From: Lineus longissimus
Taxonomy: Eukaryota; Nemertea; Pilidiophora; Heteronemertea; Lineidae
DNA length: 64,000 nt
Reading direction: 5' to 3'
NCBI RefSeq assembly: GCF_910592395.1
Contig: NC_088322.1
Coordinates: 15,991,431-16,055,430 of the forward strand
Shown: in pieces, positions 27,101 to 36,516 of the stretch
How positions within the stretch are numbered: the stretch's first letter is position 1
Layout of the letters: each line of letters starts with the position of its first letter
Translations under genes and position numbers: made by a program
The notes under the pieces: generated by a model
Seen by the model: only the letters and a program-made list of their open reading frames with translations
What the model was told of the DNA's origin: nothing
Database searches by the model: none

Positions 27101-29210
27101 ATCATATTTTACATTGAATATACTAGCCCATTGCTGATGTTGCTGATTCAATTGTCAAGACCTGACTATTCAGGACACTGTCACTCTTACCGTCACTCTT
27201 ACCGTCACTCTTACCGTCACTCTTACCATCACTAGTGTCAGTGCATGGAAGAGACAGGCACAAATCTTCAGCACAAACATTTTTAAATTATCTCACAACT
27301 GCACAATCAACAGGGCCTCCTCTTGGCGAGCTTCTAAACTTAACAATCAGGTGATAAGGCCTAAGTAAATCACCTGGCACGAGGCCAGAGTTCGTGTCTT
27401 GGCATACCTGTGGCTCAGTTTGCAAGCACACAACGATTTCAAGAGGCATACAGTTCTCACAGATCTTTTCACTTCCGAACTCAACTACTAAATAGTTCAC
27501 TTTAGATTTAGACTAAATTATTTCAAAAGTTTGAGATCTCAGTCTGTGACACTGATTTTCAATCAACGCACAAACATATCAATAATCGAAGATTAAAGTT
27601 CTTGACCTCAAAATAGTGAGAAAACAACTCATCCGAATGACGACTCAAAATATGACTTAATCGCCAGAGCCATCTATCAAATCAAATCAAACACATTTCA
27701 GAAGATCACCGCAAATTGATTTGAAGAAAACAAGAGTGACAAAGTGCAGGATATCAGGACTAACCACGTCAGATCATACTGTGAAACTCTTGTGACTTCA
27801 TATGCCAAAACATCATTTTTCAAAAAATTTTTCCAGTTTATTCTCATGAATCGGTGCACTTCAATGGATAAAACCAAGTTAAAGATTTTCGGGAAAATAG
27901 CTATTTTGTACTCATGGAAACCAGGTCATGTCGTATGACCATGGGCATTGTCGGGTAGGTCTTGATGAAAGAAGAATTCAATTATTGGATAGCTGAATGA
28001 TGCATACATGAAGGGTTAGTTACCAAGCCCCCTTGGCCTCATTCCTGGTTAACCCTTTAAAGACAATCTCGAGGTTCAAGTTTGTTTTGGCGCTGACCAG
28101 TCATGCATTCCACCTGGACCAACGGGTCACACTCCCACAGTGGCTTTCGGGCCGAAATTCACTTCAGCATTCTGAGGTGTTCTGGGTGTGCAAATTAATT
28201 TTTTGCCTCTGGTTTCACTGATTTGTCAAAATCCTCCATTGCTCATTGAGTAATGAGGGTCAGAGCAGGTTTTCTGCTCAGTCAGACCTGAGCATGGAGC
28301 TCAGAGCAGCACCAGCCACAGTGACTGAGCAGACCCTAACACGCACCCAAAAGGGGAAGGGGTCACTCTCAAAGAAAGGGTATGCCCAACAATCTTTACA
28401 ATAGATCTTCATGGTCCCGAAGACACAAGCCAATTCAGGCGTATCTAGCAACAGCACAGTGATAAGGGACTCTTGCAATGGCTGCATGATGCAGCAGTCA
28501 ATTCACTCAGAACCCCCCTGTCAGACATCCATCATAAATGTGAGACCTGGAAGAAAAGGACGTCCAGGAATCAACGCTTGTTCACCCAGAACCCAATCTC
28601 TTTGCTCCAGGATTTCACTCTTTCCTCTCAGTTGGGTTCAGACTCAGAGCGTCACCTTTTTTTCACAGCTGGTGAAAAAGGTTCTCGTCCTGGATGAATT
28701 TTGAATGTGTTTTGTTTGCACCCTTAGACGGCCAAATCCCAGACACAGATGTACAAATGCATACTTAGATTGACTAACCCCCCCTTTCCTGGGGACATAT
28801 TATTTCAATCCTTCACGATCACAGAAAATGAGTTGCCAAATCAAATCCGAAAAAATAATCACGGCATGACTCCTGTCAGTCCTGACACGACCAGACCACA
28901 GTGCCTCTATTTCTAAGAGGCAGGTAGTAGAGAAGGCCTGGGAAGCCATATGCCTAAAATCACAATGGGGAAGCCAGCCACTGTTATGTTTGGGGGTGGA
29001 CATGGTGGAGGGTTACCAGTGTTTACAAAATACACACGGCCTGGATAGTGGATGGGCATCGTGTAGAGTGCACGTACATTTTTGTACATAAATGCATTGC
29101 AAGCATATGACGAAAGTACATAGAATGTACTCACTCTTTTCCGAGGGTGAAAATGCATGAAGCGGCTCCTCATCTCTGTTGACCTGTGTGATAATGGACG
29201 TACTGTCCAT
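6143..29210 (-). CDS. CTDSP1: CTD small phosphatase (CTDSP/SCP family), complete, 8 coding exons
   Basis: HAD-superfamily phosphatase that removes phosphate from Ser5 of the RNA polymerase II CTD; family members also act on REST and SMADs. Minus-strand exons: 29135-29210, 10190-10311, 9758-9859, 9157-9213, 7814-7906, 7605-7703, 6539-6625, 6143-6331. Phases match and total 825 nt, 274 aa; human paralogues are about 261-276 aa. The N-terminus [15 protein letters not shown] matches the family. The catalytic DLDET lies near residues 89-93, followed by the [24 protein letters not shown] and [11 protein letters not shown] blocks, then the [14 protein letters not shown] and VASWFDD motifs. The last exon has a family-atypical Ser/Thr-rich tail. 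Intron 1 is about 18.8 kb, the others 1.3 kb or less. Which vertebrate paralogue is closest (CTDSP1, CTDSP2 or CTDSPL) cannot be told; a single pre-duplication orthologue is likely. Confidence 0.93.
6773..7154. repeat. 55-bp minisatellite in a CTDSP intron, about 7 copies
   Basis: The unit begins CACAGAAGGTCCCTCTCC, with a period of 55 (6773, 6828 and so on). It lies between the exons at 6539-6625 and 7605-7703. Copies differ mainly at TAGATGTG versus AAGATGTG. Each unit contains CTAGATG...CATCTAG, a short inverted repeat. Confidence 0.92.
7376..7470. repeat. 19-bp tandem repeat, 5 perfect copies
   Basis: GGAAAGGCAAAGCTGGAGT is repeated five times without change, in the same CTDSP intron as the 55-bp array. 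Confidence 0.95.
9412..9757. repeat. 65-bp minisatellite abutting a CTDSP splice donor, about 5 copies
   Basis: Units starting CATCAGTGGCCTCATT occur at 9412, 9477, 9542 and 9607, then one or two degenerate copies run on to about 9750. The CTDSP exon 9758-9859 begins within a few bases, so the array reaches the donor-side intron edge. Confidence 0.88.
10346..10551. repeat. 41-bp minisatellite just upstream of the CTDSP exon 2 acceptor, 5 copies
   Basis: The unit GACCAATCTGACTCGAGCAG plus about 21 more bases repeats every 41 bp from 10346. On the coding (minus) strand it ends about 35 nt before the exon 2 acceptor, so it covers the usual branch-point region. Confidence 0.92.
11494..12539. repeat. 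80-bp minisatellite, 13 copies
   Basis: Units beginning CAGACAGGGCACTCTCT start at 11494, 11576, 11656 and then every 80 bp. Units 1, 9 and 13 are 82 bp because of an extra CT in the CTCTCT run. Copies are otherwise almost identical, which points to recent amplification. Confidence 0.95.
12947..13186 (+). CDS. Possible first exon of a type II membrane protein nested in CTDSP intron 1
   Basis: An ATG-initiated plus-strand frame of 80 codons ends at a GTATGT donor after 13186. It contains a basic N-terminus ([11 protein letters not shown]) and a strong hydrophobic segment ([20 protein letters not shown]), followed by a polar stretch, as in a signal anchor. A plus-strand frame with [20 protein letters not shown] lies at about 13765-13870 before another GT donor, but its phase does not join cleanly. 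No family is recognised; this may be chance. Confidence 0.2.
14110..14209 (-). CDS. Possible small exon nested in CTDSP intron 1 (unrecognised)
   Basis: A minus-strand ATG at 14209 opens 33 codons ([18 protein letters not shown] then [15 protein letters not shown]) ending in phase 1 at a clean GTAAGT donor. The MF..YYL....VY.K pattern faintly recalls the N-terminus of NOP10, but the similarity is too short to name it. An 88-nt intron and a second short frame near 13975-14031 could follow. It may be a chance frame or a decayed copy. Confidence 0.18.
16583..17075. repeat. Minisatellite with 34-46-bp units around GGGCAGCCTGGGTGAATGAC
   Basis: About a dozen units share GGGCAGCCTGGGTGAATGAC plus ATC(A/C)ACACTCCAAGC. 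They come in two length classes depending on the presence of a CAAGATCA segment, so long and short units are interspersed. Confidence 0.92.
18584..18852 (-). pseudogene. Exon-like stretch with an apparent frameshift (unrecognised)
   Basis: On the minus strand a frame carrying [20 protein letters not shown] and [17 protein letters not shown] runs open, then loses protein character. The overlapping frame continues with [10 protein letters not shown] and [15 protein letters not shown] up to a GTATCT donor after 18584. A single-base change near 18690 would account for both halves being protein-like. I cannot assign a family. It could be a decayed exon, a sequencing error in a real nested exon, or coincidence. 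Confidence 0.22.
23164..23565. mobile_element. Short DNA element with GCRCTTACACCAC terminal inverted repeats
   Basis: The left end GCACTTACACCAC at 23164 and the right end GTGGTGTAAGCGC ending at 23565 are inverted copies. Further copies of the end motif lie inside, at about 23236, 23388 and 23519. The interior also has inverted TGGACCACCAAT / ATTGGTCCACCAAT and GCCGAGC-type segments. There is no coding capacity, and the size fits a MITE or a nest of MITEs. I could not settle a target-site duplication. Confidence 0.55.
24100..24126. repeat. Poly-G run
   Basis: GGGTGGG followed by an uninterrupted G tract of about 16 bases. Similar homopolymers occur at about 36316 (C), 38487 (C) and 56701 (G). 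Confidence 0.9.
24772..25004. repeat. 23-bp minisatellite, about 10 copies
   Basis: The unit GGCATTACTGGTCAGCGCCC plus AAA/AGA repeats about ten times, with CGCCC/CACCC variants. Because 23 is not a multiple of three, the same short peptide appears in several frames; these are not genes. Confidence 0.94.
26374..26690. repeat. 17-bp minisatellite, about 18.5 perfect copies
   Basis: AGAGTTGCTTAGAGACA is repeated without visible change for more than 310 bp. A 51-bp multiple keeps every frame open or closed periodically; no protein is implied. Confidence 0.96.
27176..27235. repeat. 15-bp repeat, about 4 copies
   Basis: GTCACTCTTACC is reiterated at 12-15-bp spacing near 27179-27235, with a final GTCACTCTTACCATCAC variant. 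Confidence 0.8.
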
Positions 29211-29689
29211 CTAGGAAGCGTCTGCTTTACTTTCCCGAAGCGATCACTCAAATATCGAGCAGAATTTTAGCTCTAAACTCGGAAAATATTCAAGATGGAC
29301 GAAGTACTAGCGCAAAATAAATATGCAGCAGGAGTTTCAAGCTGCCCTAGCATAAATAATGACAGCTCAATTTGGGTATGTGCCAAGAAATAAAGTACTG
29401 AATTTTCTCATGTCAGCGTTTTCTGATTTATCGAATCCAAGCTCTAATTTGTCACAACAATATTTCTACATCATAAGATACAATCTTCTTAAAATAACAC
29501 TCTATATTTATAGTTTAAGCAGCATTTGAATACCGCGATTCCCGCGAAAATTATTAAATGTCTGGGGTACCTTGAAAAGAAGTGACCTTGACTCAGTGAT
29601 TGCTATCGAAGAGAAAATGGTTTTCATTGGCTAGTCGTTTACCGCCCAACTGATCACAACCTTTGACCCACCTTTGACCCTTTGGCTAG

Positions 29690-29845
29690 GGTTTACCGAC
29701 AAAAAGGAGCTCAGATTTACCATGCTCACCATGGTGAATTCACCGTTCAGCATGGTGAATTCAGAGTGTACCATGGTGAATGCAGAATGTACCATGCTCA
29801 CCATGGTAAATATTGCTCACCGTCTCAATTCACCATGGTGAAGTG
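29690..29845. promoter_or_regulatory. Cluster of CCATGG-centred palindromes upstream of CTDSP
   Basis: Within 150 bp, variants of TTCACCATGGTGAA occur five or six times (for example near 29726, 29750, 29770, 29808 and 29832), about 0.5 kb upstream of the CTDSP start. Each is a near-perfect dyad. They could be binding sites, or simply decayed repeat units. I know of no factor to assign. Confidence 0.35.
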
Positions 29846-29973
29846 CTGTCACTTTGACTTGTCAGTTTACCCAGGCCATAGTGGGATTATCGGGCTAAAT
29901 AATGGGATTAGCTAGGAAATAATACATAGGGAGTTAAAAAACTAGTTTTTTAACTCCCCTATTCTCTGCCATG

Positions 29974-30141
29974 TCGGAGATGATAGTCACAACCAGCAAA
30001 GTCCCACAATTCTCCACCATGTCGGAGATGATAGTCACAACCAGCAAAGTCCCACAATACTCTACCATGTCGGAGATGATAGTCACAACCAGCAAAGTCC
30101 CACAATTCTCTACCATGTCGGAGATGATAGTCACAACCAGT
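29974..30141. repeat. 48-bp tandem repeat, 4 units
   Basis: Units beginning TCGGAGATGATAGTCACAAC start at 29974, 30022, 30070 and 30118. Because 48 is 16 codons, both strands show a 16-residue peptide repeat (TIISDMVENCGTLLVV on minus). It lies between CTDSP and the caspase 3' end and has no gene context. Confidence 0.93.
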
Positions 30142-30211
30142 GGACCTTCACCCAAACATTGAGCCCTAAATTAATATTCATACCAACACTTCGAAATTTG
30201 ACAATACATGC

Positions 30212-30217
30212 TTTATT
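30212..30217 (-). promoter_or_regulatory. Polyadenylation signal, probable caspase 3' end
   Basis: TTTATT (AATAAA on minus) is the first such hexamer downstream of both alternative caspase stop codons. It implies a 3' UTR of about 0.75 kb from the distal stop. Confidence 0.5.
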
Positions 30218-30334
30218 AACATTTCTATTTACAACATGTCATTGACAATATAATCGTTATTATCTTACACAGGCTTCAACATGAACTTCCATTGAAACCA
30301 AGATTAAAGATGCTCTTTCCTTTCCCTTGTACAG

Positions 30335-30487
30335 GCCAAAGACACTTTGTCAAGTGCTCTTGCATCTCATCTTAGTGGTGCAAAAAAACTGAGAGTAAAG
30401 ATTCCTGAATCAATTATCAATGAACTGGCCATCATTGATTACTCAAATATTTTGCCAAAGGGCTATTATTTCCCTTATGATCCAAAG
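30335..30487 (+). CDS. Orphan plus-strand exon-like frame, 51 codons (unrecognised)
   Basis: A strong polypyrimidine acceptor (TTTCCTTTCCCTTGTACAG) precedes 153 nt that are open in one frame and end at AAG|GTTGGG. The frame is phase 0 at both ends. The peptide has natural composition, with KKLRVKIPESIINELAIIDY and ILPKGYYFPYDPK. It is antisense to the caspase 3' UTR. I found no partner exon on the plus strand nearby and do not recognise the family. It may be an exon of an overlapping gene with distant exons, or a relic left by rearrangement. Confidence 0.35.
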
Positions 30488-30713
30488 GTTGGGTTAATGT
30501 ATACATGAACATCTTTAATCTTTGTGTTAATACTGGAGTAATATTTTGTTCCTTTTATAATGACATAATGATATAAATCCCAATCAATCACTTCATCAAT
30601 GGCAGCATCCAGTGCCCTTCATTTGACAGCTTCCTAACAAATGGCCAATATGTTTAAACTTTCTTCAGGGTAACTTCCCAGACAGATGATATCCAAGAGT
30701 CGATCTTCAGTTG

Positions 30714-30821
30714 TCTAGGCCTTGATATCACTCTGTTGAACATACAAGGAGCTTCTACAATCTTCAGTTTAAAACACATCTAGGCCTTGATATCACTCTG
30801 TTGAACATATATACAAGGAGC
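30714..30821. repeat. Two copies of a roughly 70-bp unit
   Basis: TCTAGGCCTTGATATCACTC and its downstream sequence occur twice in direct orientation, the second with an extra TATA. It lies in the putative caspase 3' UTR. Confidence 0.8.
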
Positions 30822-30968
30822 GTGGCTTAGGACAAACTGTACACTGTCTATAGAATATGTGCCACCCCAGCATGTCTATGGCACTTAGGTGAATATATTT
30901 ACATGATGACTTGCTGACTTTGGCCAAAGGAGCCATTCTTTCAGAGCGAAGAGAATGCTCCAATGTCA

Positions 30969-31110
30969 CTAATCTGACGCTCTGAGGAAAACCTTCTTAC
31001 GCAGTGTTGGCTGTGGCATTGGACTCTGTTTGTAGATCCCACCGCCTATCAGTGCAAATTGTTCAGCTACCATTTCATTGACCTTGATCATGATGCTGAG
31101 CAGGTCATGT
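30969..31110 (-). CDS. Distal duplicate of the caspase terminal coding exon
   Basis: 142 nt with a phase 2-compatible acceptor (CAG|A CAT GAC) and TAG stop. It encodes HDLLSIMIKVNEMVAEQF, then ALIGGGIYKQSPMPQPTL and RKKVFLRASD. It aligns without gaps to 31267-31408. Both copies are intact, and many differences in the conserved part are synonymous, so selection may be keeping both. Use of this copy requires skipping of the proximal one. The variable segment falls in the loop region of the p10 subunit before the last strand. Confidence 0.6.
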
Positions 31111-34100
31111 CTGAAAGATTGTAAGATATTGTGGTATTGAAGAGAAGCAAGTAGAATGGGCAAGCAGTGATCTGAGTTATGTGATCCAGGGAAGCATTTG
31201 TTTTGTGTCACTCTGAAAGGACAGATAGATCTGGGTTGAGTCCACATTTCAGATCACCAGGAGTTACTAATCTGACGTTTTGAGGAAAACCTTCTTGCGA
31301 AGTGTTGGCCATGGCATCGGACTCTGTTTGTAAATTCCTCCCTCTATCATCGCGCTCGCCTTGGCCACTTCCTCATTCACTTTGATCATGATGCTGAGCA
31401 GGTCATGTCTGAAACAATGCAACATGTTGTGACCATTGAGCCTTGTCCGCTTGCCTGCCATGGACAGACGAGTTACATGAGTTAATTACTACTTATGCAT
31501 TCAGTTTTGTGCAGTGTGATCATTCATTCCTTCATGTGACTGACAATGTAAAAATCAAACAAATTCTTGAAAAACTCAAGAGTTCAACTGTCCCTCAGAA
31601 GAATTTACAAAAACAGATTTAAGAGCAAAATTACCTGTCACTATGTTGTTCCAACATCTGCACCAACATTGTGATGTACCACGATCCGTGAGTCTCACTC
31701 CGGTACGAGACAAAGCCAGGTAGTGTAGCATAGCCGATAAGGAAATCAGCCTCATTTGGGAGAAGGGATGGTGTCTCACCACCATTATCACTGTCTTCCG
31801 CAATACGTGTTCGGAACCCAATTTGGTTGGTGTTGCCCTGGCAGGCTTGGATGAAGAACAACTTTGGCTTCCCTTGGAGTGTCGGGCAGTTTAGGCCTTT
31901 AAAGTTTTCGGTAATTGTGAGGACATCAACAGGCAAGCCACCCACACCAAACAGGTTCCCTTTCGAGCCATGAGTCAAGATGCAGAAGGCGAAGCAATCA
32001 TATGCAGAGTGGTCCGTCTGATGAGCTGCCTTTTTAACAACCCCCATGATATCGTCTCTGGTAAGGTTTTGATATGTTTGAATCTTAAACTTCAACTTCG
32101 AGAAGATGAAGCGAAGATTCTCTGAAGATAAAAAGAGACACAAAAAATGAACACAGATATTGGATTTTTAAACCAAACATTTGTTCAATGATCGATTCAT
32201 ACATGGTAAATCAAAATTGCTTCAGTGTCGGTGGTGTCACTGAACTTAGTGGTCTGAATTCATTGTTTGTGTTATCAAAGCAATGAGAACTCTTTCAAAA
32301 CGAAGTGAATGACAATTTTAAACTCGGAGTACATCTTTGTTCCAGTTGGTTCAGGATTTTAAGTTCCAGCCAAAATGGTGGTGCCTTTTGTCAATCAACA
32401 CGTTTTTGTGTCATTCTGTTTACTTGGCCTAACAGGGCTTTACATGGAGTATCAGTTTCTCCGAACTGCCTCGACTAACCTTGATCCACATCACTTCCGT
32501 GGCGCTCCTTCAACAATCTTCCACCAGGGGCTTTATGGAACTTCACGTTGTTGATGATAATGCAGATGCCACGGGGGTCGGACTTGATCTTGTAGGATGG
32601 CATATCGTTTTCATGTTTGTCGATTTCTTCACGCAATTTCTGCAGTTCAAGCTCCATTTCTTCAAATTTTTTTTTCCCGACATGTTCTCCTCCCACTGCT
32701 GAAATGTTGTCACAAATAAATTTTCTTCAGTCAGACTTTTTAGTTTGTCTGAGTGAAACATTGGTTTACTTTGTAGTGGTGTTGTTAGGGATGAGTTAAG
32801 CTCAGTGACTATCATTGATGAGCCTAGTTGTGACTATGTCCCTGGTAACACGATGAATGGACTCAGGATGGTGATTGTGACCATGTCCCAAGTCTGGTTC
32901 AGCGAGGATAATGATTGTCTATCTTTCCACCTGGACTTTCTTAATGATTGTGACAATGCAACAGTCCCAATAAACCAATTAAAACCATGCAACACTGGAA
33001 ATGCCAGAAAGGATTTATCACCTTAAATCCATAACATCATATGAGTTTTTAACAAAGTCCCACTTACGGATATCAAGCACTGGGAGAGAAGGCATGGGGT
33101 TGTTGTCTTCAAGGCTCTCTGGTATGTCACTCTGCGTCGGCGGTGCATGGATGCTTAGCTCGTCAGCCTCAGTCGGATGTGCATCCTCATCTCCATGAAA
33201 GTTGTCCAGCATGCTGGGCAAAGCTACTTCATTCTCTTCAACAACTGGCTCGTTATCAGGCGGTGCCAGATCAAGTTCACCGGGTTGGGTTCCTACAGAT
33301 CCAACAAGTTCAGGCTCATATAAAAAAGATGGCAGCATTGGATCCCGCTTGGTTTGTATCGCTGCAGGTTCTGCAGGTTGCCAATGCGTATTCGGTGGAA
33401 GGAATAAGTGTGCTTTTCCATTCTCATCTCTTTGATGACCTGTTGCCATGGTAGCATCTTCAAAACTACTAATGTCATTCTCCTGTTGCTTCTTCAAGTC
33501 GGATGGCTCAATGTCATCATGTCCGCCAGTGGCTCCTCCTATGTTCCAACAATCCTCCTCCCTTGGGCGTTCAGGGCGTTTCCTCATCGTGACACGTCCA
33601 GCCTCGTCCTGTAGTGATGGTAACTTCTCGTCAATCTCTCTGTGATATGGGTCATTTGGTAGGTTAATCTTTCCACCCACAGCCTCAGCTGGGCCTGGTT
33701 TCTCTGCCTGGGCCTCACCACACGCACCAGAACAGGTGGAATCTACCCAATCATCATCACCAAACGGCAGCTGCCCAAGTTTTTGCCCGCACTGCATCGG
33801 CCCAGCTGACAGTGGACCACCATTTTCACCAGCTGCAGACAAAGATAATGATATGTATCAAAGCACAGTGAAGCTGATATTTATTTTTTCTAAAATTTTG
33901 TGGTATATTTAGTGAAACAGCGTAACGTATATGTTAACAACATTGACTTTGATTGAATTTACCTCCTGTTCTGCTTTGCACTTCCACACGTCGCGGTTGT
34001 GTGGGTGGTTCTATGACCAGCTTCTGAGGGGATGTGGTCTCTATAAGTTTCACAAGTGGAGGTTCTGTGGGCCGTATGACTAGCTTCAGAGCGGTTGTGG

Positions 34101-35082
34101 GATCTACTTGCTGTTGGGAATTCATCAGGCGCCGTTTTGCTGTAAAAAAGACTGTGAATGTAATCACTAAAAATCCATTTCTAAAAGAAACTGTAGATTT
34201 TAAGAAAATTGAAGGAGTGTATACATGAAGTGTGAATGCCCATGAAGTCACTACACAGCCATGAGAGGTTCATCTGGTTGGTTAGTACACTTGAAATCAC
34301 AACATATTTTATTTCGTACTTGCCCGTCATACCTTTATATTCCCGAATGTCCAACAGGGCACTTTCGTCTTCCACGGTCTTTTCAACGAGATGCTCCAAC
34401 ATGTCGAGGTTATCTGGTCCAAGCTGCCCACAGCGTTCCAGGGCCATCAGAAGAGTGTAACCTGATGTATATTTGGTGTACTTCTTGGGCAGGTATTCAG
34501 CCAAGCAGAACGCGAGCTCCTTAACCTCGCTGCTGCCCATACACTCAATTACATTCATGATCATCACTCTGAAATTGATGGAAATCATTTCAGTGAAATA
34601 AACATTAAAAAAACTTATGACATGCCATGGTAAACGTTGCCTGTGAAAAGCGGTGAAAAGGTTTGTTTCAAAATGGCCGTTATTTATTTTTCGTAGGGTG
34701 CTTATGATGGTGACCTTGCTCACGACAACATGACCATTCTCAACTCAACGTACCTGAATGGATCTAACAACGGTCCACTACTACTCATCAACTGCTTCAC
34801 ATCACTAAATGTCAACCTCAGATGACTCCGCAGTAAATCTGCCCTCCGTATCGTATACAGACATTCCGCAAGGTACTTAGTGTCTTCTGCTGTCACCAGG
34901 TTTTTATTGCACAAAACATCAAATAGATCAAGCCCTGTCTTGATCTCTTCCAGTCGTTTATTTGGGATGTTATCATTGCAGAGATATTTTAGCGTCAAAA
35001 CTTCGTCCGAGTCTAAATCGTCAGATATTCGTTTAATTGTCAATCTGAAGTCTTCGCTTGGTCCTACCGCGTCTGCCTGCAT
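30969..35082 (-). CDS. CASP8: Initiator caspase with tandem DEDs (caspase-8/10 type)
   Basis: Death-receptor-type initiator cysteine protease, expected to be recruited by FADD-like adaptors. Minus-strand exons: 34754-35082, 34333-34568, 33963-34139, 33068-33832, 32480-32698, 31635-32121, then 31267-31408 as last exon or, alternatively, 30969-31110. Phases agree and total 2355 nt, 784 aa. DED1 covers about residues 10-90, with the RRADLL charge-triad motif; DED2 about 105-188. A Pro/Asp/Glu-rich linker of over 300 residues follows, most of it one exon. The protease domain starts near residue 535 (SDPRGICIIINN), with catalytic His in LTHGSKG (about 626) and Cys in QACQG (about 669), the pentapeptide form of caspase-8/10. 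YATLPGFVSYR and GSWYI lie in the small subunit. Human caspase-8 is about 479 aa, so the linker is unusual. Orthology to CASP8 versus CASP10 is undecidable. Confidence 0.9.
31267..31408 (-). CDS. Proximal copy of the caspase terminal coding exon
   Basis: 142 nt, with the same acceptor phase and TAG stop as its distal twin. It encodes HDLLSIMIKVNEEVAKAS, then AMIEGGIYKQSPMPWPTL and RKKVFLKTSD. I take it as the default last exon because it is nearest the preceding exon. No separate AATAAA lies between the two copies, so both isoforms would share the signal at 30212-30217. Confidence 0.75.
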
Positions 35083-35978
35083 CTTGAGGTTTGAAGAGAA
35101 TATATCTTAACTTCCTACTTCTTTGCAGACACAACTTTCACAACCTGTGAGGAACAATGTTAAGCAAATTATTACACATTGAGGACGCTGCTTAATGAAA
35201 GATGAACCACTTGTTTACGCTCAGAATCACCAAAAAAACATCTTTGGCCTACCATGAGTGTATGGTCGGACTTTATTCTTGCATCATTAGGCCTGTGGGT
35301 CCTGTATGTAGTTACAGTCCGTGTTATCTGTGGTGAGGGCGGTAAGTACCTAGGCCCTAGGTCAGGGCTTAGGTAACGTCAACAAAGTTTTGTGGTCAAC
35401 ATAAGAAGAACTGGCTGCCAACAAAAATACCTGGCTGCGAAACAAACCAAAGGAATGGAAAACTTCGCGGTCAAGGTGTATACACTATACAGTCACAGCC
35501 TACAGATGATGACTACTCCACCACATCACAGACAGACAGGAACTGAACTTTAGTTAGGCCTAGTCTGATAATAGTGAAAGCGAAAGAGCAGAGGCTTGGC
35601 CCAAGCCGAAGGAAGTGCTGCAAGTCTTACAAGATTACGATATAAAACTTCACAAAATGTCTGACAAATGAATAAATGGAAATTAATTTACTGAAATATT
35701 GTGCTTTCTTTCACAGTAAAAAATCATTTGAGATGAAAGAGGAACAGATTCTAGGAAGTTGGAAATAAAATGGGGGAATCCCCAACCTGAAAACAACATT
35801 GACCTCTTCAATTACTTTGTGTCGAGCAAATTCATTGGCAACACGTTTATGAGTGACCTCTGACCCGTCCAGTCAATCAAATGATTCGCCTCTTGGTCTG
35901 TCAATCTCAATGATCATCTCGTCAAATGATTCCCTGGGAATCCCTAAATTACAAAGGCTAAGGGAATCCCTCAGTTTA

Positions 35979-36516
35979 GGTCTCGTTAGGGAGTTTTTCC
36001 CGAATGTACGCGATGATGACGTACCCCATTAACAGGACGTGTAACATCTATTTTAAAATGCGTTTCCAAAGTGAATGCATGAGGACAATATCACTGGAAA
36101 CGCCCGATTCCCGTGAATAAGGACAATCACAATGTATTACATTACCAACAAAAATGTGTCGGAAGGAACTATATGGATGGTCCCATCGCACCCCCCCTCC
36201 AGCAGTATGACACAGAAGGGCTAGTTGACTGTCCACCGGGGGGGGGGTTTGGGGGAGCTTCCCCCCAACGCACTGGTAAAAACCTATGTCGACGGAGGGG
36301 GGTTTGGGGGGTGTCCCCCCCCCCCCCCCCATTGTAACAGCTGTAGTTGTTAGAGCTTGCACTTAACATATGCTCGTAGGGGGGTTCGGGGGAGCTCCCC
36401 CGACCTAAAGGGGGGCTCACTAAGTTCTTGACTTTACATATTAAAATAGATGTTACGTCCTGTTAATCGGGCACGTCATCATCGCGTACATTTGGGAAAA
36501 ACTCCCTAACGAGACC
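35979..36516. mobile_element. MITE, copy 1, with long terminal inverted repeats
   Basis: The left end GGTCTCGTTAGGGAGTTTTT at 35979 is inverted at the right end, which finishes ...CTCCCTAACGAGACC at 36516. The inverted similarity extends about 75 bp (through GATGATGACGT and ACAGGACGT). The first 130 bp match copy 2 closely. Flanks read TTA on the left and TAG on the right, so a duplication is not clear. The middle holds G-rich/C-rich hairpin segments. No coding capacity. Confidence 0.75.
36236..36416. repeat. G-tract/C-tract hairpin segments inside the MITE
   Basis: Three related blocks have the pattern G-run, TT(T/C), G-run, AGCT or GT, C-run (about 36236-36268, 36295-36332 and 36379-36408). 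Each can fold as a hairpin, and G runs of five or more could form quadruplexes. Confidence 0.7.

Larger units (their letters stand above)
10312..29134 (-). other. CTDSP intron 1, 18.8 kb
   Basis: The intron is joined by phase 1 ends: the exon 1 donor follows 29135 and the exon 2 acceptor precedes 10311. It contains the 41-bp, 80-bp, 34-46-bp, 23-bp and 17-bp arrays, the TIR element at 23164-23565, and a few weak exon-like frames listed separately. Elsewhere, including 17100-18580, 18860-23160, 23570-24770, 25010-26370 and 26700-29130, I see no convincing gene, RNA gene or conserved motif on either strand beyond a short CACTCTTACCGT-type repeat near 27180. Confidence 0.75.
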
